DNA of 57,231 bases from Nocardiopsis sp. ATB16-24 (GCF_030271535.1 NZ_JASCXJ010000026.1:1-57231), one strand, 5' to 3'; numbered from the stretch's first letter, positions 24,384-35,845 are shown. The notes: a model not told the origin generated them from the letters alone. A program made the numbers and translations.

Positions 24384-26246
24384 ATGCCAGCCCTACGCTC
24401 ACGCACCGTCACACATGGCAGGAACATGGCAGGTGCCCGCGCTCTCATGCGCGCAACCGGTGTCGAGCGCGAGGACTTCGGTAAGCCCATCGTGGCCGTG
24501 GCCAACAGCTTCACCGAGTTCGTCCCCGGTCACGTGCACCTGCGCGAGGTGGCCGAGGTCGTCGCCGACGCGATCCGCCAGGCCGGTGGTGTCCCCCGCG
24601 AGTTCAACTCCATCGCCGTGGACGACGGCATCGCCATGGGCCACGGCGGCATGCTCTACTCCCTGCCCAGCCGCGAGCTCATCGCCGACTCGGTGGAGTA
24701 CATGGTCAACGCGCACTGCGCCGACGCCCTGGTGTGCGTGTCCAACTGCGACAAGATCACGCCCGGCATGCTGCTGGCCGCGCTGCGCCTGAACATCCCC
24801 ACGGTGTTCGTCTCGGGCGGTCCCATGGAGGCGGGCAAGGTCACGGTGGTCGACGGCACCGCCACCACCGTCCGCAAACTGGACCTGATCAACCCGATGA
24901 TCGCCTCGGCCGACGAGAGCGTCTCCCAGGCCGAACTGGACGAGCTGGAGGAGGCCGCCTGCCCCACGTGCGGCTCCTGTTCGGGCATGTTCACCGCCAA
25001 CTCCATGAACTGCCTCACCGAGGCGATGGGGCTGGCCCTGCCCGGTAACGGCACGGTGCTGGCCACCCACACCGCTCGCCGTGCCCTGTACGAGGACGCC
25101 GGTCGCCTGGTCGTGGAGGCGGCCAAGCGTTACTACGACGAGGACGACGAGTCGGTCCTGCCCCTGTCCATCGCCACCCCGGCGGCCTTCGGCAACGCGA
25201 TGGCCCTGGACGTGGCCATGGGCGGTTCCACCAACACCATCCTGCACCTGCTGGCGGCCGCCACCGAGGCGGGCGTCGACTTCGGCCTGCCCGACATCGA
25301 CGAGGTCTCCCGCAGGGTTCCGTGTCTGTGCAAGGTCGCCCCGAACACCGACAAGTACCACATCGAGGACGTGCACCGCGCCGGCGGCATCCCCGCCATC
25401 CTGGGGGAGCTGGCCCGCGGCGGACTACTGGACACCTCACTGCCCACGGTGCACGGCAAGACGGTCGGTGAGTTCATCGCCGCATGGGACATCTCCTCCG
25501 AGACGGTCCTGCCGGAGGCGTTGGAACTGTTCCACGCGGCCCCCGGTGGCAGGCGCACCACCAAGGCGTACTCGCAGAGCACGCGTTGGGACAGCCTGGA
25601 CACCGACCGGGAGGAGGGATGCATCCGCTCGGTCTCCCACGCCTACACCAAGGACGGCGGCCTGGCGGTGCTCTTCGGCAACCTCGCACCCGACGGCGCG
25701 ATCGTCAAGACCGCCGGTGTGGAGGAGGAGCTGTGGACCTTCTCCGGCCCCGCCAAGGTCTTCGAATCGCAGGACGACGCGGTCGAGGGCATCCTCAACA
25801 AGAAGATCGAACCGGGCGACGTGGTGGTCATCCGCTACGAGGGCCCCAAGGGCGGCCCCGGCATGCAGGAGATGCTGTACCCGACGAGCTTCCTCAAGGG
25901 CCGTGGCCTGGGCAAGGCGTGCGCGCTCATCACCGACGGCCGTTTCTCCGGAGGCACGTCGGGACTGTCCATCGGCCACGCCTCACCCGAGGCCGCCGCG
26001 GGCGGTGACATCGCCCTGGTGGAGGACGGGGACGTCATCAGCATCGACATCCCCAACCGGAGCATCGCGCTGGAGGTCCCCGAGGACGAACTGGGCACGC
26101 GCCGTGAGCGCCTGCTCAAGGAACTGGGCCGGTTCCAGCCGCGTGACCGTCAGCGCCCGGTGACGGCGGCGCTGCGCGCCTACGCCGCCATGGCGACCTC
26201 GGCCTCGACGGGCGCGGCCCGCGACGTGTCGCAGATCGAGAAGTAG
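24384..26246 (+). CDS. ilvD: Dihydroxy-acid dehydratase
   Basis: 620 aa, family length. Iron-sulfur ligands: C122 in [10 protein letters not shown] and C195 in TCGSCSGMF, with C55-region [18 protein letters not shown]-terminal signature [31 protein letters not shown]. It converts 2,3-dihydroxy-3-methylbutanoate (or -pentanoate) to the 2-oxo acid, the third common step of valine, isoleucine and leucine synthesis. The start at [14 protein letters not shown] is the conserved one and has GGGAG 8 nt upstream; an in-frame ATG five codons upstream also exists. No other ilv gene is nearby, as is common for ilvD. Confidence 0.96.
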   Translation: MPALRSRTVTHGRNMAGARALMRATGVEREDFGKPIVAVANSFTEFVPGHVHLREVAEVVADAIRQAGGVPREFNSIAVDDGIAMGHGGMLYSLPSRELIADSVEYMVNAHCADALVCVSNCDKITPGMLLAALRLNIPTVFVSGGPMEAGKVTVVDGTATTVRKLDLINPMIASADESVSQAELDELEEAACPTCGSCSGMFTANSMNCLTEAMGLALPGNGTVLATHTARRALYEDAGRLVVEAAKRYYDEDDESVLPLSIATPAAFGNAMALDVAMGGSTNTILHLLAAATEAGVDFGLPDIDEVSRRVPCLCKVAPNTDKYHIEDVHRAGGIPAILGELARGGLLDTSLPTVHGKTVGEFIAAWDISSETVLPEALELFHAAPGGRRTTKAYSQSTRWDSLDTDREEGCIRSVSHAYTKDGGLAVLFGNLAPDGAIVKTAGVEEELWTFSGPAKVFESQDDAVEGILNKKIEPGDVVVIRYEGPKGGPGMQEMLYPTSFLKGRGLGKACALITDGRFSGGTSGLSIGHASPEAAAGGDIALVEDGDVISIDIPNRSIALEVPEDELGTRRERLLKELGRFQPRDRQRPVTAALRAYAAMATSASTGAARDVSQIEK

Positions 26247-26256
26247 ACCGCGCCCC

Positions 26257-26460
26257 TCAGGAACAGCATCCGCCCCCGCAGCACCCTCCTCCCGAGGGCG
26301 CGGGGGCGGACGCCCTCCCTCCCACCGCCACCGTGGACAGCAGTCGTACGGTGTCGTCGTGCCCCTGCGGGCAGGTCGCCGGATCTCCGGCACGGGCCAT
26401 CGGACGGGAGAGTTCGAAGGTGTCGCCGCACTCACGGCAGCGGAAGTCGTATCTGGGCAT
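26257..26460 (-). CDS. FmdB-type zinc-ribbon protein with a Cys-rich tail
   Basis: 67 aa. Starts MPRYDFRCRECGDTFELSRP, the FmdB/CxxC_CxxC_SSSS opening, with C8 and C11 as the first metal pair. The second pair is C30 and H34 (CPQGHD), not the more usual CPxC. The middle SAPAPSGGG is a flexible linker and the last eight residues hold two CC pairs in a glycine background. FmdB-type proteins are putative regulators or metal-ribbon proteins with no firm role. It ends 10 bp from ilvD on the opposite strand, so the two transcripts converge. Confidence 0.8.
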   Translation of the reverse strand: MPRYDFRCRECGDTFELSRPMARAGDPATCPQGHDDTVRLLSTVAVGGRASAPAPSGGGCCGGGCCS

Positions 26461-26604
26461 GGGGACAGGATACGTCCCCCCTCCTGGGACGAGGAGTCCT
26501 CGAAGGGCCCCTCGTGCGCGGCGGGATCGGGGACGTCCCCGATCCATGTGCCCGACAGGACGAAGGCGGGACCGGGCGGGACGCCCGGTCCCGGTCCCGC
26601 CGCC

Positions 26605-27156
26605 TCAGGCGGCCAGGTGGGCCATGTACGGCTCCCATTGGGGGTCGCCGTGGAGATCGCCGTTGATCAGACGCCAGTGGGGCCCCTTGGGCACCTTGGG
26701 GGTGATGCGCAGTTCCCAGCCCAGCTCGTCCAGGAACTTGTCGGCCTTGCGGTGGTTGCATGGTTTGCAGGCCGCCACCACGTTCTCCCACACGTGCGCA
26801 CCACCACGGCTGCGCGGGATGACGTGGTCGATGGTCTCGGCCTTCTTCCCGCAGTACCCGCAGGTGTTCCTGTCCCGGCGCATGAGCGCCACCCGGGTGA
26901 GCGGCACTCTGCGGCTGTACGGGACGCTGATGTAGCGGCGGAGCCTGATGACCGACGGCACGTCGTAGGAACGTGTCGCCGAGTGCAGCAGCGCCCCCGC
27001 CTCGTCCTGGTGGATGATCTCCGCCTTCTCCCGCAGAACGAGCAGGATCGCTCTGCGCAGAGGCAGTGTCGTCAATGGTTCGAAGCTGGCGTTGAGCAGC
27101 AGCACATGGCGGCGGGCGGTGCCTGGACCACCCTCCCGGCTGCGTCGGGCGCTCAT
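26605..27156 (-). CDS. HNH endonuclease family protein
   Basis: 183 aa. Zinc ribbon C99-G-Y-C102 and C130-K-P-C133, with catalytic D110-H111 in AETIDHVIPRSRGG, N125 and H135 in the CNHRKAD close. The N-terminal ~80 residues (VLLLNASFEPLTTLPLRRAI) are the conserved leader of a chromosomal actinobacterial HNH family and occur without restriction partners. The role is unknown; DNA nicking is a family inference. Downstream of it on the same strand is the FmdB gene, 144 bp away. The gene diverges from the S9 peptidase. Confidence 0.85.
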   Translation of the reverse strand: MSARRSREGGPGTARRHVLLLNASFEPLTTLPLRRAILLVLREKAEIIHQDEAGALLHSATRSYDVPSVIRLRRYISVPYSRRVPLTRVALMRRDRNTCGYCGKKAETIDHVIPRSRGGAHVWENVVAACKPCNHRKADKFLDELGWELRITPKVPKGPHWRLINGDLHGDPQWEPYMAHLAA

Positions 27157-27482
27157 TGTGTCGCCCCAACCGTCGTCTGTGACGGCCGTGTCTCCTCCCC
27201 GGCCAGCCGATCGGCCAGCCAGGAGACCTCCCTGTGCACCGATCCGAGGATCGGTGGTTCCGTACGCCTTGCCACACGGACCTCCCGGTGGTCCCGCCGA
27301 GTTGCGTCCCGCATCAAGTGTGCGTGGTCGGACCGTCCCGGCGCCACCCCAATTTCCGTCCGGCCGCCGGGAGCCTCCTCCACCACCCCGCGATGCGCCT
27401 ATTGTGCGCCGACCACCGCCTGTTCCAGGTTGCCGCCGCGCCGGGAACACCGTGTCCAACAGCGGTGGATAGAGTGCGGAAC
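27157..27482. other. Divergent intergenic region, HNH gene / S9 peptidase gene
   Basis: 326 bp that should hold two divergent promoters. A minus-strand frame (27386 to 27153) ends with a TGA that overlaps the ATG of the HNH gene, the arrangement of translational coupling, but its sequence gives no family and no clear ribosome binding site, so I do not call it. Confidence 0.35.
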
Positions 27483-29567
27483 ATGCGTGAACTCCGCTAT
27501 CCCCCGGCCGCACGGCTGGACATCATCGAGAATCTGCACGGCCACATGGTCGATGACCCCTACCGGTGGTTGGAGGAGGAGTCGGCGGAGACCAAGGAGT
27601 GGGCGACCGCGCAGGACAGCCTGTACGCCGAGGTCCGCTCGCGCTTCACCACACGTGAGTGGTTCGCCGACCGGATACGTTCCCTGCTGGGCGCCGGGAG
27701 CGTGGGGGCACCCGTGTGGCGGGGCGACCGCCGATTCTTCGTCCGCCGCACCGCCGAACAGGAGCACGGTGTGCTCTATGTCCAGGACGGCGACGGCCCC
27801 GAACGTGCCCTGGTGGACCCCGGCGCGCTCGATCCCGAGGGCCTGACCACCCTGGACGCCTGGAAGCCCGACCACTCCGGACGCCTGCTCGCCTACCAGC
27901 TCTCCGAGGGCGGTGACGAGGAGTCCGTGCTCAGGGTCATGGACGTCGACAGCGGTGACCTGGTGGACGGTCCCATCAGCAGGGTCCGGTACAGCCCGAT
28001 CGCGTGGTCGCCCGACTCCTCCGCCTTCTACTACGTGCGACGTCTGCCTCCCGAGCAGGTCCCCGAGGGGGAGGAGAGCTACCACCGTCGGGTCTACCTG
28101 CACAGACTGGGCGCTCCCACCTCACAGGACGTCATGGTCTTCGGCGAGGGCCGCGACAAGACCGAGTACTTCACCCCGATCATGAGCCGGGACGGACGCT
28201 GGTTCGTCCTGCTCTCCAACCGCGGGACCTCGGCGGCCACCGACGCCTGGATCGCCGACCTCTCCGACGGGGACCTGGACCGACCCCGCCTGAGGACGAT
28301 CCAGGAGAACGTGGACGCCTCCCTGTACCCGTACGTGGAACGCGACGGACGCCTGTACCTTTTCACCGACCGGGAGGCCCCCCGCGGTCGCCTGTGCGTG
28401 GCCGACCCCTCCGACCCCGCCTACGAGAACTGGACCACCCTGGTCCCGGAGGAGCCCGACGCGGTCTTGGAGGGGTACGCGATCCTGGACGGGATGGACC
28501 GTCCCGAACTACTGGTCTCCCACAGTCGTCACGCGATCAGCGGGATCACCCGACACGACCTGTCCACCGGCGAACGTCTGGGCGAACTCACCATGCCCGG
28601 TCTGGGCACCATCGGCGGGGTCGTCGAACGTCCCGAGGGCGGGCACGAGGCCTGGTTCGGCTACACCGACAGCACCCACCCCTCGTCGGTGTACCGTTAC
28701 GACGCGCTCACGGGCGAGGTGTCGTTGTGGGCCGACGCCCCCGGTGAGATCGACCTGCCGGAGGTGAAGGTGGAACAGGTCGCCTACACCTCCAAGGACG
28801 GCACGACCGTGCGCATGCTGGTGGTGTCGCCCCAGGCCCCGGCGGAGGGGCCCCGGCCGACCATCCTGTACGGGTACGGCGGTTTCCGGATCTCCCTGAC
28901 CCCCGCCTACTCGGCGGTGGCCCTGGCCTGGGTGCGCGCGGGCGGCGTGTACGCCGTCGCCAACCTGCGCGGTGGTCTGGAGGAGGGCGAGGAGTGGCAC
29001 CAGGCGGGGATGCTCGCCGACAAGCAGAACGTCTTCGACGACTGCGCGGCGGCGGCCGAGCACCTGATCGCCACCGGCGTCACCGACCCCGAGCACCTGT
29101 CCGTCATGGGCGGCAGCAACGGCGGGCTGCTGGTGGGCGCCATGGTGACCCAACGTCCGGACCTGTTCACCGCCGCCATCTGTTCGGCCCCGTTGTTGGA
29201 CATGGTCCGTTACGAGCGGTTCGGGCTGGGCCAGTTGTGGAACGTCGAGTACGGCACCGCTGACGACCCCGAACAGCTGGGGTGGCTCCTGGGCTACTCC
29301 CCGTACCACAACGTGCGTGAGGGCACCCGCTACCCGGCGATCCTGTTCAGCGTGTTCGACAACGACACCCGTGTGGACCCGTTGCACGCGCGCAAGCTGT
29401 GCGCGCGGATGCAGCACGCCACGTCGGCCCCTGTGGAGGAGAGGCCGATCCTGCTGCGCAGGGAGTCCGACGTCGGCCACAGTTCACGTTCGGTGAGCCG
29501 CAGTGTGGCGCTCAACGCCGAACAGCTGGCCTTCCTCGCCCACCACCTGGGGCTCCAGGCGGACTGA
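27483..29567 (+). CDS. Prolyl oligopeptidase-family (S9) serine peptidase
   Basis: 694 aa. N-terminal DPYRWLEE motif, a seven-bladed propeller (about 60-410), and a C-terminal alpha/beta hydrolase. The nucleophile is in [13 protein letters not shown] (Ser about 544), the Asp in [14 protein letters not shown] (about 629) and the His in SDVGHSS (about 665). It cleaves after Pro or basic residues in short peptides in the cytosol; no signal peptide is present. The start at MRELRYPPA is chosen because the family's conserved YPxA-R-x-D opening begins there. The two cytosolic peptidases of this window (this and PepN) are not linked in position. Confidence 0.92.
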   Translation: MRELRYPPAARLDIIENLHGHMVDDPYRWLEEESAETKEWATAQDSLYAEVRSRFTTREWFADRIRSLLGAGSVGAPVWRGDRRFFVRRTAEQEHGVLYVQDGDGPERALVDPGALDPEGLTTLDAWKPDHSGRLLAYQLSEGGDEESVLRVMDVDSGDLVDGPISRVRYSPIAWSPDSSAFYYVRRLPPEQVPEGEESYHRRVYLHRLGAPTSQDVMVFGEGRDKTEYFTPIMSRDGRWFVLLSNRGTSAATDAWIADLSDGDLDRPRLRTIQENVDASLYPYVERDGRLYLFTDREAPRGRLCVADPSDPAYENWTTLVPEEPDAVLEGYAILDGMDRPELLVSHSRHAISGITRHDLSTGERLGELTMPGLGTIGGVVERPEGGHEAWFGYTDSTHPSSVYRYDALTGEVSLWADAPGEIDLPEVKVEQVAYTSKDGTTVRMLVVSPQAPAEGPRPTILYGYGGFRISLTPAYSAVALAWVRAGGVYAVANLRGGLEEGEEWHQAGMLADKQNVFDDCAAAAEHLIATGVTDPEHLSVMGGSNGGLLVGAMVTQRPDLFTAAICSAPLLDMVRYERFGLGQLWNVEYGTADDPEQLGWLLGYSPYHNVREGTRYPAILFSVFDNDTRVDPLHARKLCARMQHATSAPVEERPILLRRESDVGHSSRSVSRSVALNAEQLAFLAHHLGLQAD

Positions 29568-29706
29568 CGTCCTCGGCCTCCCGGTGCCCGGTCCTCCGGG
29601 CACCGGGAGAGCAACGACACAGGGACGACAGCGTGTTCGACCTGCGGGTGTTGAGACAATCGAGGATGTCCCACCCCCCAGGAGAGCAGCGCGAGAGGAT
29701 TCCGGA

Positions 29707-30147
29707 GTGACACAGACCGAGGCCGGACCCGTCGGTACCGGTGCGGAGCCCCGACGTCACGTGCACCTGGCCCAGGTCCGCTATGCCGACCTCGACCCGC
29801 AGCACCACGTCAACAACGTGCGGATGCTGACCTACCTGGAGGACGCTAGGATCTCGTTCCTGCGCTACGCGGGGGTCTACGACGGCGAGGAGGTCTTCGG
29901 AGCCACGGTCGTGGCCCGTCAGGAGGCCGACTACGTGGCGCCCCTGCTGCCCAGATCGGAGCCCGTGCGCGTGGAACTGTGGGTGACCGAGGTGCGCAAC
30001 GCCAGCTTCACCCTGGCCTACGAGATCCTCGACGACACCAAGGTGTACCTGCGGGCCAGGACGGTGATGGTCGGCTTCGACGTGCCGACGCAGAGCGCCC
30101 GGCGGCTCAACGCCGCCGAGCGCGCACTGCTCGCCGAGTACTCCTGA
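29707..30147 (+). CDS. Acyl-CoA thioesterase (4HBT hotdog fold)
   Basis: 146 aa from GTG 29707, with GAGAGGATTCCGGA ahead. Hotdog signature RYADLDPQHHVNNVRMLTYLEDAR (about 26-49, shown in part) with the catalytic Asp of the 4-hydroxybenzoyl-CoA thioesterase class in YADLDPQHHVNN, and VARQEADYVAPLL in the central strand. It hydrolyses an acyl-CoA; the substrate is unknown. It lies 139 bp after the S9 peptidase gene on the same strand and converges with glbO. Confidence 0.87.
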   Translation: MTQTEAGPVGTGAEPRRHVHLAQVRYADLDPQHHVNNVRMLTYLEDARISFLRYAGVYDGEEVFGATVVARQEADYVAPLLPRSEPVRVELWVTEVRNASFTLAYEILDDTKVYLRARTVMVGFDVPTQSARRLNAAERALLAEYS

Positions 30148-30180
30148 GTTCCCCCCGGCCCGCGGAACGGTTCCGCCCCG

Positions 30181-30705
30181 TCATCTCAGGGAGATGGTGA
30201 CGCTCTCGCCGTCGTCGTCCTCGTCCTTGGAGGAGGAGACCGACACCCGTGTCGGGTTCGACACCCGGGGGGCCTGCGCCTCCTCCGGGACGTTCACCAT
30301 GCTGTGCGCGGCCATGACCATGTACTCCCACAGCGGCCGCTCCAGTTCCTCGGGCAGTGCGAGGGAGTCCACCGCGTCGCGCATGTGCTTGAGCCACAGG
30401 TCGCGCTCGTCGGCGCCGATGCGGAAGGGGACGTGCCGCATCCGCAGTCGGGGGTGTCCCCTGGTCTCGTTGTAGGTGCGCGGGCCGCCCCAGTACTGGA
30501 TGAGGAACAGGCGCAGGCGCTCCTCGGCGGGACCGAGGTCCTCCTCGGGATACATCGGCCGCAGGACGGGGTCCTCGGCCACCCCCTCGTAGAAACGGCG
30601 GGTCAGGCGGACGAAGGCCTCCTCACCGCCCACGGCCTCATAGAACGTCTTCTTGCGCACGGGCTCATCACCCGCGCTCGGCTGGGAATCACGCTCGGCA
30701 GTCAT
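30181..30705 (-). CDS. glbO: Group 2 truncated haemoglobin
   Basis: 174 aa. Globin core about 21-145: [20 protein letters not shown] with Tyr B10 at Y39, proximal His F8 at H91 in RMRHVPF, and Trp G8 at W104 in RDLWLKHM. These are the marks of group 2 (TrHbO) proteins, which bind O2 tightly and may scavenge NO or H2O2. The last ~30 residues are a Ser/Asp-rich extension ([13 protein letters not shown]) not needed by the fold. Insulated from ettA upstream by two strong terminators. Confidence 0.92.
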   Translation of the reverse strand: MTAERDSQPSAGDEPVRKKTFYEAVGGEEAFVRLTRRFYEGVAEDPVLRPMYPEEDLGPAEERLRLFLIQYWGGPRTYNETRGHPRLRMRHVPFRIGADERDLWLKHMRDAVDSLALPEELERPLWEYMVMAAHSMVNVPEEAQAPRVSNPTRVSVSSSKDEDDDGESVTISLR

Positions 30706-30835
30706 CGCCCCCAGGGTATGCCACGTCCCCGAACTCACAAGTGGACCGCGCGACCAGGGGTGCCCGGTCCCCGCCCCCGCACCGGAGCGGGTCTCGTGGC
30801 GGCCGTGAGGGTCCGTCGTTCCCAGAGAGCGGCGA

Positions 30836-30870
30836 AGCCCGTGGTCGGAACGGAGTTCCGACCACGGGCT
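30836..30870 (-). terminator. Second terminator after ettA
   Basis: AGCCCGTGGTCGGAAC (30836-30851) pairs perfectly with GTTCCGACCACGGGCT (30855-30870): a 16-bp stem and GGA loop. Confidence 0.8.
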
Positions 30871-30875
30871 CGGCA

Positions 30876-30912
30876 CACCGGACGGGACCGGTCGGACCGG
30901 TCCCGTCCGGTG
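30876..30912 (-). terminator. First terminator after ettA
   Basis: CACCGGACGGGACCGGTC (30876-30893) pairs perfectly with GACCGGTCCCGTCCGGTG (30895-30912), 18 bp around one base, 4 nt from the ettA stop. Confidence 0.8.
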
Positions 30913-30916
30913 CCGC

Positions 30917-32581
<1,665 letters not shown>

Positions 32582-32657
32582 GTCTCCCAGCCTAGGCCGT
32601 CGGGGGGCGTGCCCCCGCCACGAGTGGACACTCTCCGTACCCGCGGACCGGGAACGT

Positions 32658-32690
32658 CCGGGCCCGCCGGCGGCACCCCGGCGGGCCCGG
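32658..32690 (-). terminator. Terminator after the DUF4192 gene
   Basis: CCGGGCCCGCCGG (32658-32670) pairs with CCGGCGGGCCCGG (32678-32690), 13 bp with a 7-nt loop, between the DUF4192 stop and ettA. Confidence 0.7.
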
Positions 32691-32737
32691 CGAGACGGCG
32701 GGCGGCGACCCTCGGTGCCGTGACCGCCGTCCCACCC

Positions 32738-33937
32738 TCACGCCTGGGGATACCTGCTCCTCTCCCTCAGCCATCGGGGGGTGAACTCTCGCCACCGCTC
32801 CACCGGCAGCCCCCAGGCCAGGGCCCTGCTCATCAGCACCGCCATGGAGTACCCCGGATCGGCGGTCAGGGCGACGTCCAAAGCCGCGGCGGCGAGGGGC
32901 TCGTCACCACGTTGCCAGGCCGCGACCGCCAACAGGGAGGCCGGCGCCGCCCGTTGGTGTCGGGGCAGGTGGCGGGTGAGGCGCCCCCACAGTCGATGGT
33001 GCACGGGTGCGTCCTCCGCGGTGATGCGCGCCCACATCTCGTCGCGCACACGGGTCTGGGTGAGGTACGTGCCCAACCAGGCCAACTCCTGGTGGTCGGT
33101 GATCACCCGGCCCGCCCGTTCGGCCCGTACCGCGCCCAGGGCCGCGGTCAGGCCCCGGTCGACGAGGGCTCCCCCCATCCCCTGCTCCAGCAGTTCCCGG
33201 GCGCGCGCCTCCGCCCTTTGCGCGGCCGTGTCCATGGCCGCGCGCTCGTCGCCTTCCACGGGGCGAAGGACTGCCCGTACCCGCGCGAGGTCGGACTCGG
33301 CCGTAGGGAGGGGCCGGATGGGAGCGATCCCGTTCAGGACCGCTTTGGCCGGGACGGTGGAGCTGTCGACGTTGATCACGGTCCCCTCGACCGGGCAGCA
33401 GTCGGGCCTTCGACAGGTGTAGGACCAGTACCGACCGTCGGTGACGCGCAGGGCGTCGATGACGTTCAGATCGCGCTCACGGGCGGCGGACAGGATCCGG
33501 TCGACGTGGGGGGTGACCTGTGCGGGCGGGCCATAGGCGACGACCACCACCGCGGTGCAGCCCTCGTCCGCGGCCATGTCGATGGGAACGAGGGTGGGGC
33601 GGGACCGATCCCCTGCCGCGTTCAGTCGGTCGAGGTCACCGCGGAACGCGGAGTGCACCCCCTTGCCTCGCACGGAGAGGACCACGATCCCGGGGTCGGG
33701 GGGTTCGCCCACGAGGTAGGGCAGAGTGGCGATGACGTCGGTGGGGTCGGTGAGGGTGAGGGCGGGGACCGTCGCGGGCGCGTGCTCCACGGCCGGGGGG
33801 CCGGAGGCTCGGGGGGCGGGGACGGCGGGAGCGGGTCCGCTGTCCGGGGCCTGCGCTGTGGAGGGGTCGTCGGGGGTCGGATCGCGGGGGGTGTCGTCGG
33901 GGGTGGAGGCGGAGCGATGCGGCTGGTCGAAGTGCAT
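32738..33937 (-). CDS. DUF4192-family protein
   Basis: 399 aa. A Pro/Asp-rich disordered N-terminus (about 1-55) is followed by the DUF4192 region: ALTLTDPTDVIATLPYLVGE, the PDPGIVVLSVRGKGVHSAFR strand, and a YWSYTCRRPDCCPVEGT motif that is characteristic of the family. The C-terminal part is helical (AASLLAVAAWQRGDEPLAAA, tetratricopeptide-like). The family is restricted to actinobacteria and uncharacterised. Start ATG 33937. The neighbours (EttA, diguanylate cyclase) do not suggest a job. Confidence 0.85.
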   Translation of the reverse strand: MHFDQPHRSASTPDDTPRDPTPDDPSTAQAPDSGPAPAVPAPRASGPPAVEHAPATVPALTLTDPTDVIATLPYLVGEPPDPGIVVLSVRGKGVHSAFRGDLDRLNAAGDRSRPTLVPIDMAADEGCTAVVVVAYGPPAQVTPHVDRILSAARERDLNVIDALRVTDGRYWSYTCRRPDCCPVEGTVINVDSSTVPAKAVLNGIAPIRPLPTAESDLARVRAVLRPVEGDERAAMDTAAQRAEARARELLEQGMGGALVDRGLTAALGAVRAERAGRVITDHQELAWLGTYLTQTRVRDEMWARITAEDAPVHHRLWGRLTRHLPRHQRAAPASLLAVAAWQRGDEPLAAAALDVALTADPGYSMAVLMSRALAWGLPVERWREFTPRWLRERSRYPQA

Positions 33938-34020
33938 GTCTTCACGGTGGGTGATGCGCCGGTCTCGCGCAATGGTCACCGTGGAGCTGTGGAAAACCGG
34001 ACCGGGTCGTGGGTCCGCGG

Positions 34021-35394
34021 TCAGGGGATCTGGTCGCGGGGGTTCCTGGGACCGACACGGTCGGGGGACGTTCCCTCTCGTGCCTCGGGGATCTTTCCCT
34101 CCGTACCGGGTCGTCCGGCGGGCAGACACACACGATTGCGGCCCGTCTCCTTGGCCCGGTACAGCGCCAGGTCGGCGGCGGTGAGCAGTTCCACCAGGTC
34201 GTTGCCGTGCTCGCCGATGACGGCCACCCCGACCGAGACGGTGATGGACACCGGTACGTCGCCCACCGCGATCTCCATGTCGCCCACCTGGGAGCGCAGA
34301 CGTTCGGCGGCCCGCCAGGCCTCCGTGGTGTCGGAGCCTGGAAGCAGGACCACGAACTCCTCGCCGCCGAAGCGACCGAGCAGGTCGGACTGGCGCAACT
34401 GCTGGGCGATGGTGGTGGCCACCCCCAGCAGCACCTGGTCTCCGAACAGGTGCCCGTGGTTGTCGTTGACCCGCTTGAAGTGGTCGATGTCGAGGATCAG
34501 CACCGCCGCCTGTCCCCGCTCGGAGCGGGCCCTGGCGACCTCCACCGCCGCCTCCTGCTCCCAGGTGGAGGCGTTGAGCAGCCCCGTCTTGGGGTCCGTG
34601 CGCGCCGCCGCCTGCAACTGGTTGTACAGCAGGCTGCGCTGCAACAACAGCACAGGGGGGACCGCGATGACCAGCAGGAGGAGCGAGATGTTGGCGAGCA
34701 CCGCGACGGTGACGCCCACACATAATTCGACGGCGTCCAGCATGAAGGCCTCCCGATCCCACATGGGACGGAAGCTCTCTCCCGGACCGTTGCTCATCCG
34801 TGCGGCCAGCACGACGAAGAGGGTGTTGAGGACCGTGAACCCCGAGCAGCACAGCAGCGCCCCGAGCACCCCCGAGACGGTGGTCAGGCTCTCGTGGGCG
34901 CCGGAGGTCCCGGCCAGTCCCGCCACCAGGCCGTCGCCCCGGACCCCGTGCCAGGCCACCGAGGCGAGGAAACCCGACAGCGCGACGGCGATCGTGTTGA
35001 ACACCCTCCGATGCACCAACGCCCGGCGGGAACGCAGCTGCATCATCATGAAGACGGGGACCGGAAGCAGCAGGGCGTACACGGGCGGCAGCAGGAGTAT
35101 GGCGGGGAACCACCAGGCGCCCAGCAGGTCGCGGGACACCCCGGCGGGAAGGCCCAGTCGTCGGATCGCCTCGACACCGCAGGCTGCGCACAGTACGAGG
35201 GCCGCGAAGGTGCCGGCGTCCCGCCAGGTGGGGGTGTACAGGGCGACGGCCATCCCGAACAGGAACAACGTGAGGGCCAGCAGCAGGCCCATGTAGACGA
35301 TCAGACGACGAGGTTGCTGTAGGAAGGGCCAACGCACCTGTTCCTCGTCAGGTGGTGGCCCCCCGACCCTCGCCGGCTTCTCCGAGATGCTCAC
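34021..35394 (-). CDS. Membrane diguanylate cyclase (GGDEF protein)
   Basis: 457 aa from GTG 35394 (VSISEKPARVGG). Several membrane segments (about 35-250, including IVYMGLLLALTLFLFGMAVA) make a MASE-like sensor, followed by a GGDEF domain. The signature reads RFGGEEFVVLLPG (GGEEF variant, active in the family), and RQSD five residues upstream is an intact RxxD product-inhibition site. It makes c-di-GMP from two GTP; in Streptomyces c-di-GMP holds BldD and controls development. The preceding in-frame stretch to 35529 is Arg-rich and not included. No EAL domain is present. Confidence 0.9.
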   Translation of the reverse strand: MSISEKPARVGGPPPDEEQVRWPFLQQPRRLIVYMGLLLALTLFLFGMAVALYTPTWRDAGTFAALVLCAACGVEAIRRLGLPAGVSRDLLGAWWFPAILLLPPVYALLLPVPVFMMMQLRSRRALVHRRVFNTIAVALSGFLASVAWHGVRGDGLVAGLAGTSGAHESLTTVSGVLGALLCCSGFTVLNTLFVVLAARMSNGPGESFRPMWDREAFMLDAVELCVGVTVAVLANISLLLLVIAVPPVLLLQRSLLYNQLQAAARTDPKTGLLNASTWEQEAAVEVARARSERGQAAVLILDIDHFKRVNDNHGHLFGDQVLLGVATTIAQQLRQSDLLGRFGGEEFVVLLPGSDTTEAWRAAERLRSQVGDMEIAVGDVPVSITVSVGVAVIGEHGNDLVELLTAADLALYRAKETGRNRVCLPAGRPGTEGKIPEAREGTSPDRVGPRNPRDQIP

Positions 35395-35605
35395 TGCCCC
35401 GCCCTCCCTCCTTGCTCGGCCTTGGCCACCGGGTCCCTCCACCCACCCGTGGCGGGTCCGGTCCCCGATGGTCCTCCATTTCGACGGCCCGCGTTCGCCC
35501 CGCGTTCCCTTACGGTGCCACTCGGTCACGACGATTGGGTACCTGTGACTCCGAAAAGTTGTTCGGTGCGTGGCACCATCGTTACCGGAGTGAGTTTACC
35601 TTACG

Positions 35606-35632
35606 TTGAGTAATAAATTAATTGCTTAATGT
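35606..35632 (+). promoter_or_regulatory. AT-rich promoter-like block before the 8-codon ORF
   Basis: TTGAGT (35606-35611) and TAATGT (35627-35632) are spaced 15 bp in a 40-bp stretch that is about 75% A+T, striking in this genome. The direction (plus) is set by the terminator and ORF downstream. A weaker alternative -10 is TACATA at 35632-35637. Confidence 0.4.
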
Positions 35633-35662
35633 ACATAACACGTGAGCAACATCCGCGTGGTC

Positions 35663-35748
35663 CGGAAGGTCGGTTCTGCGAGGGTTGGCCTCCACAACGT
35701 TTTGGTGCATCCTTCCGTAGGGGCCTACGACGGTAGCCACTCAGTGGC
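35663..35748 (+). other. Hairpin-rich leader of the 8-codon unit
   Basis: Consecutive self-pairing segments: CGGAAGG (35663-35669) with CCTTCCG (35711-35717) enclosing GAGG/CCTC (35680-35683/35689-35692); CGTAGG/CCTACG (35716-35721/35724-35729); GCCAC/GTGGC (35736-35740/35744-35748). The first and second share one base. If transcribed from the 35606-35632 promoter, this is an approx. 180-nt structured 5' region. Confidence 0.35.
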
Positions 35749-35818
35749 ACAGGGTGTCGACCGCCTGACCTCCTGGCCGTCCCGGTGCCCGGCAGCACTC
35801 AACACGAAGGAGCACGAC

Positions 35819-35845
35819 ATGTCCATGCCCATCCAGTGGATCTAA
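35819..35845 (+). CDS. 8-aa peptide MSMPIQWI
   Basis: ATG TCC ATG CCC ATC CAG TGG ATC TAA. GAAGGAG at 35806-35812 is 6 nt upstream, near optimal. A 17-bp stem terminator starts 11 nt after the stop, and an AT-rich promoter-like block lies 190 bp upstream, so the unit reads as a complete transcript that codes for nothing else. Alternatively the ORF is the end of a 67-aa frame from GTG 35642, but that frame has no ribosome binding site and its N-terminal part falls in the hairpin-rich leader. No known leader-peptide family (Ms5788A-type Cys leaders, trp leader) matches. Nothing on the plus strand follows for 9 kb, so it does not attenuate a downstream operon. Confidence 0.4.
   Translation: MSMPIQWI

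Noticed and set aside
27153..27386. 77-codon minus-strand frame whose TGA overlaps the HNH start codon
   Set aside because: The overlap is suggestive, but no ribosome site, no family look and Arg-rich composition.
35640..35760. c-di-GMP, cobalamin or SAM riboswitch upstream of the 8-codon ORF
   Set aside because: A GCCACT stretch and the neighbouring cyclase prompted the idea, but no other conserved riboswitch positions match.
35819..35845. Biarylitide-type pentapeptide precursor
   Set aside because: Those precursors read MxYYx/MRYYH and sit next to a cytochrome P450 gene; here there is neither.
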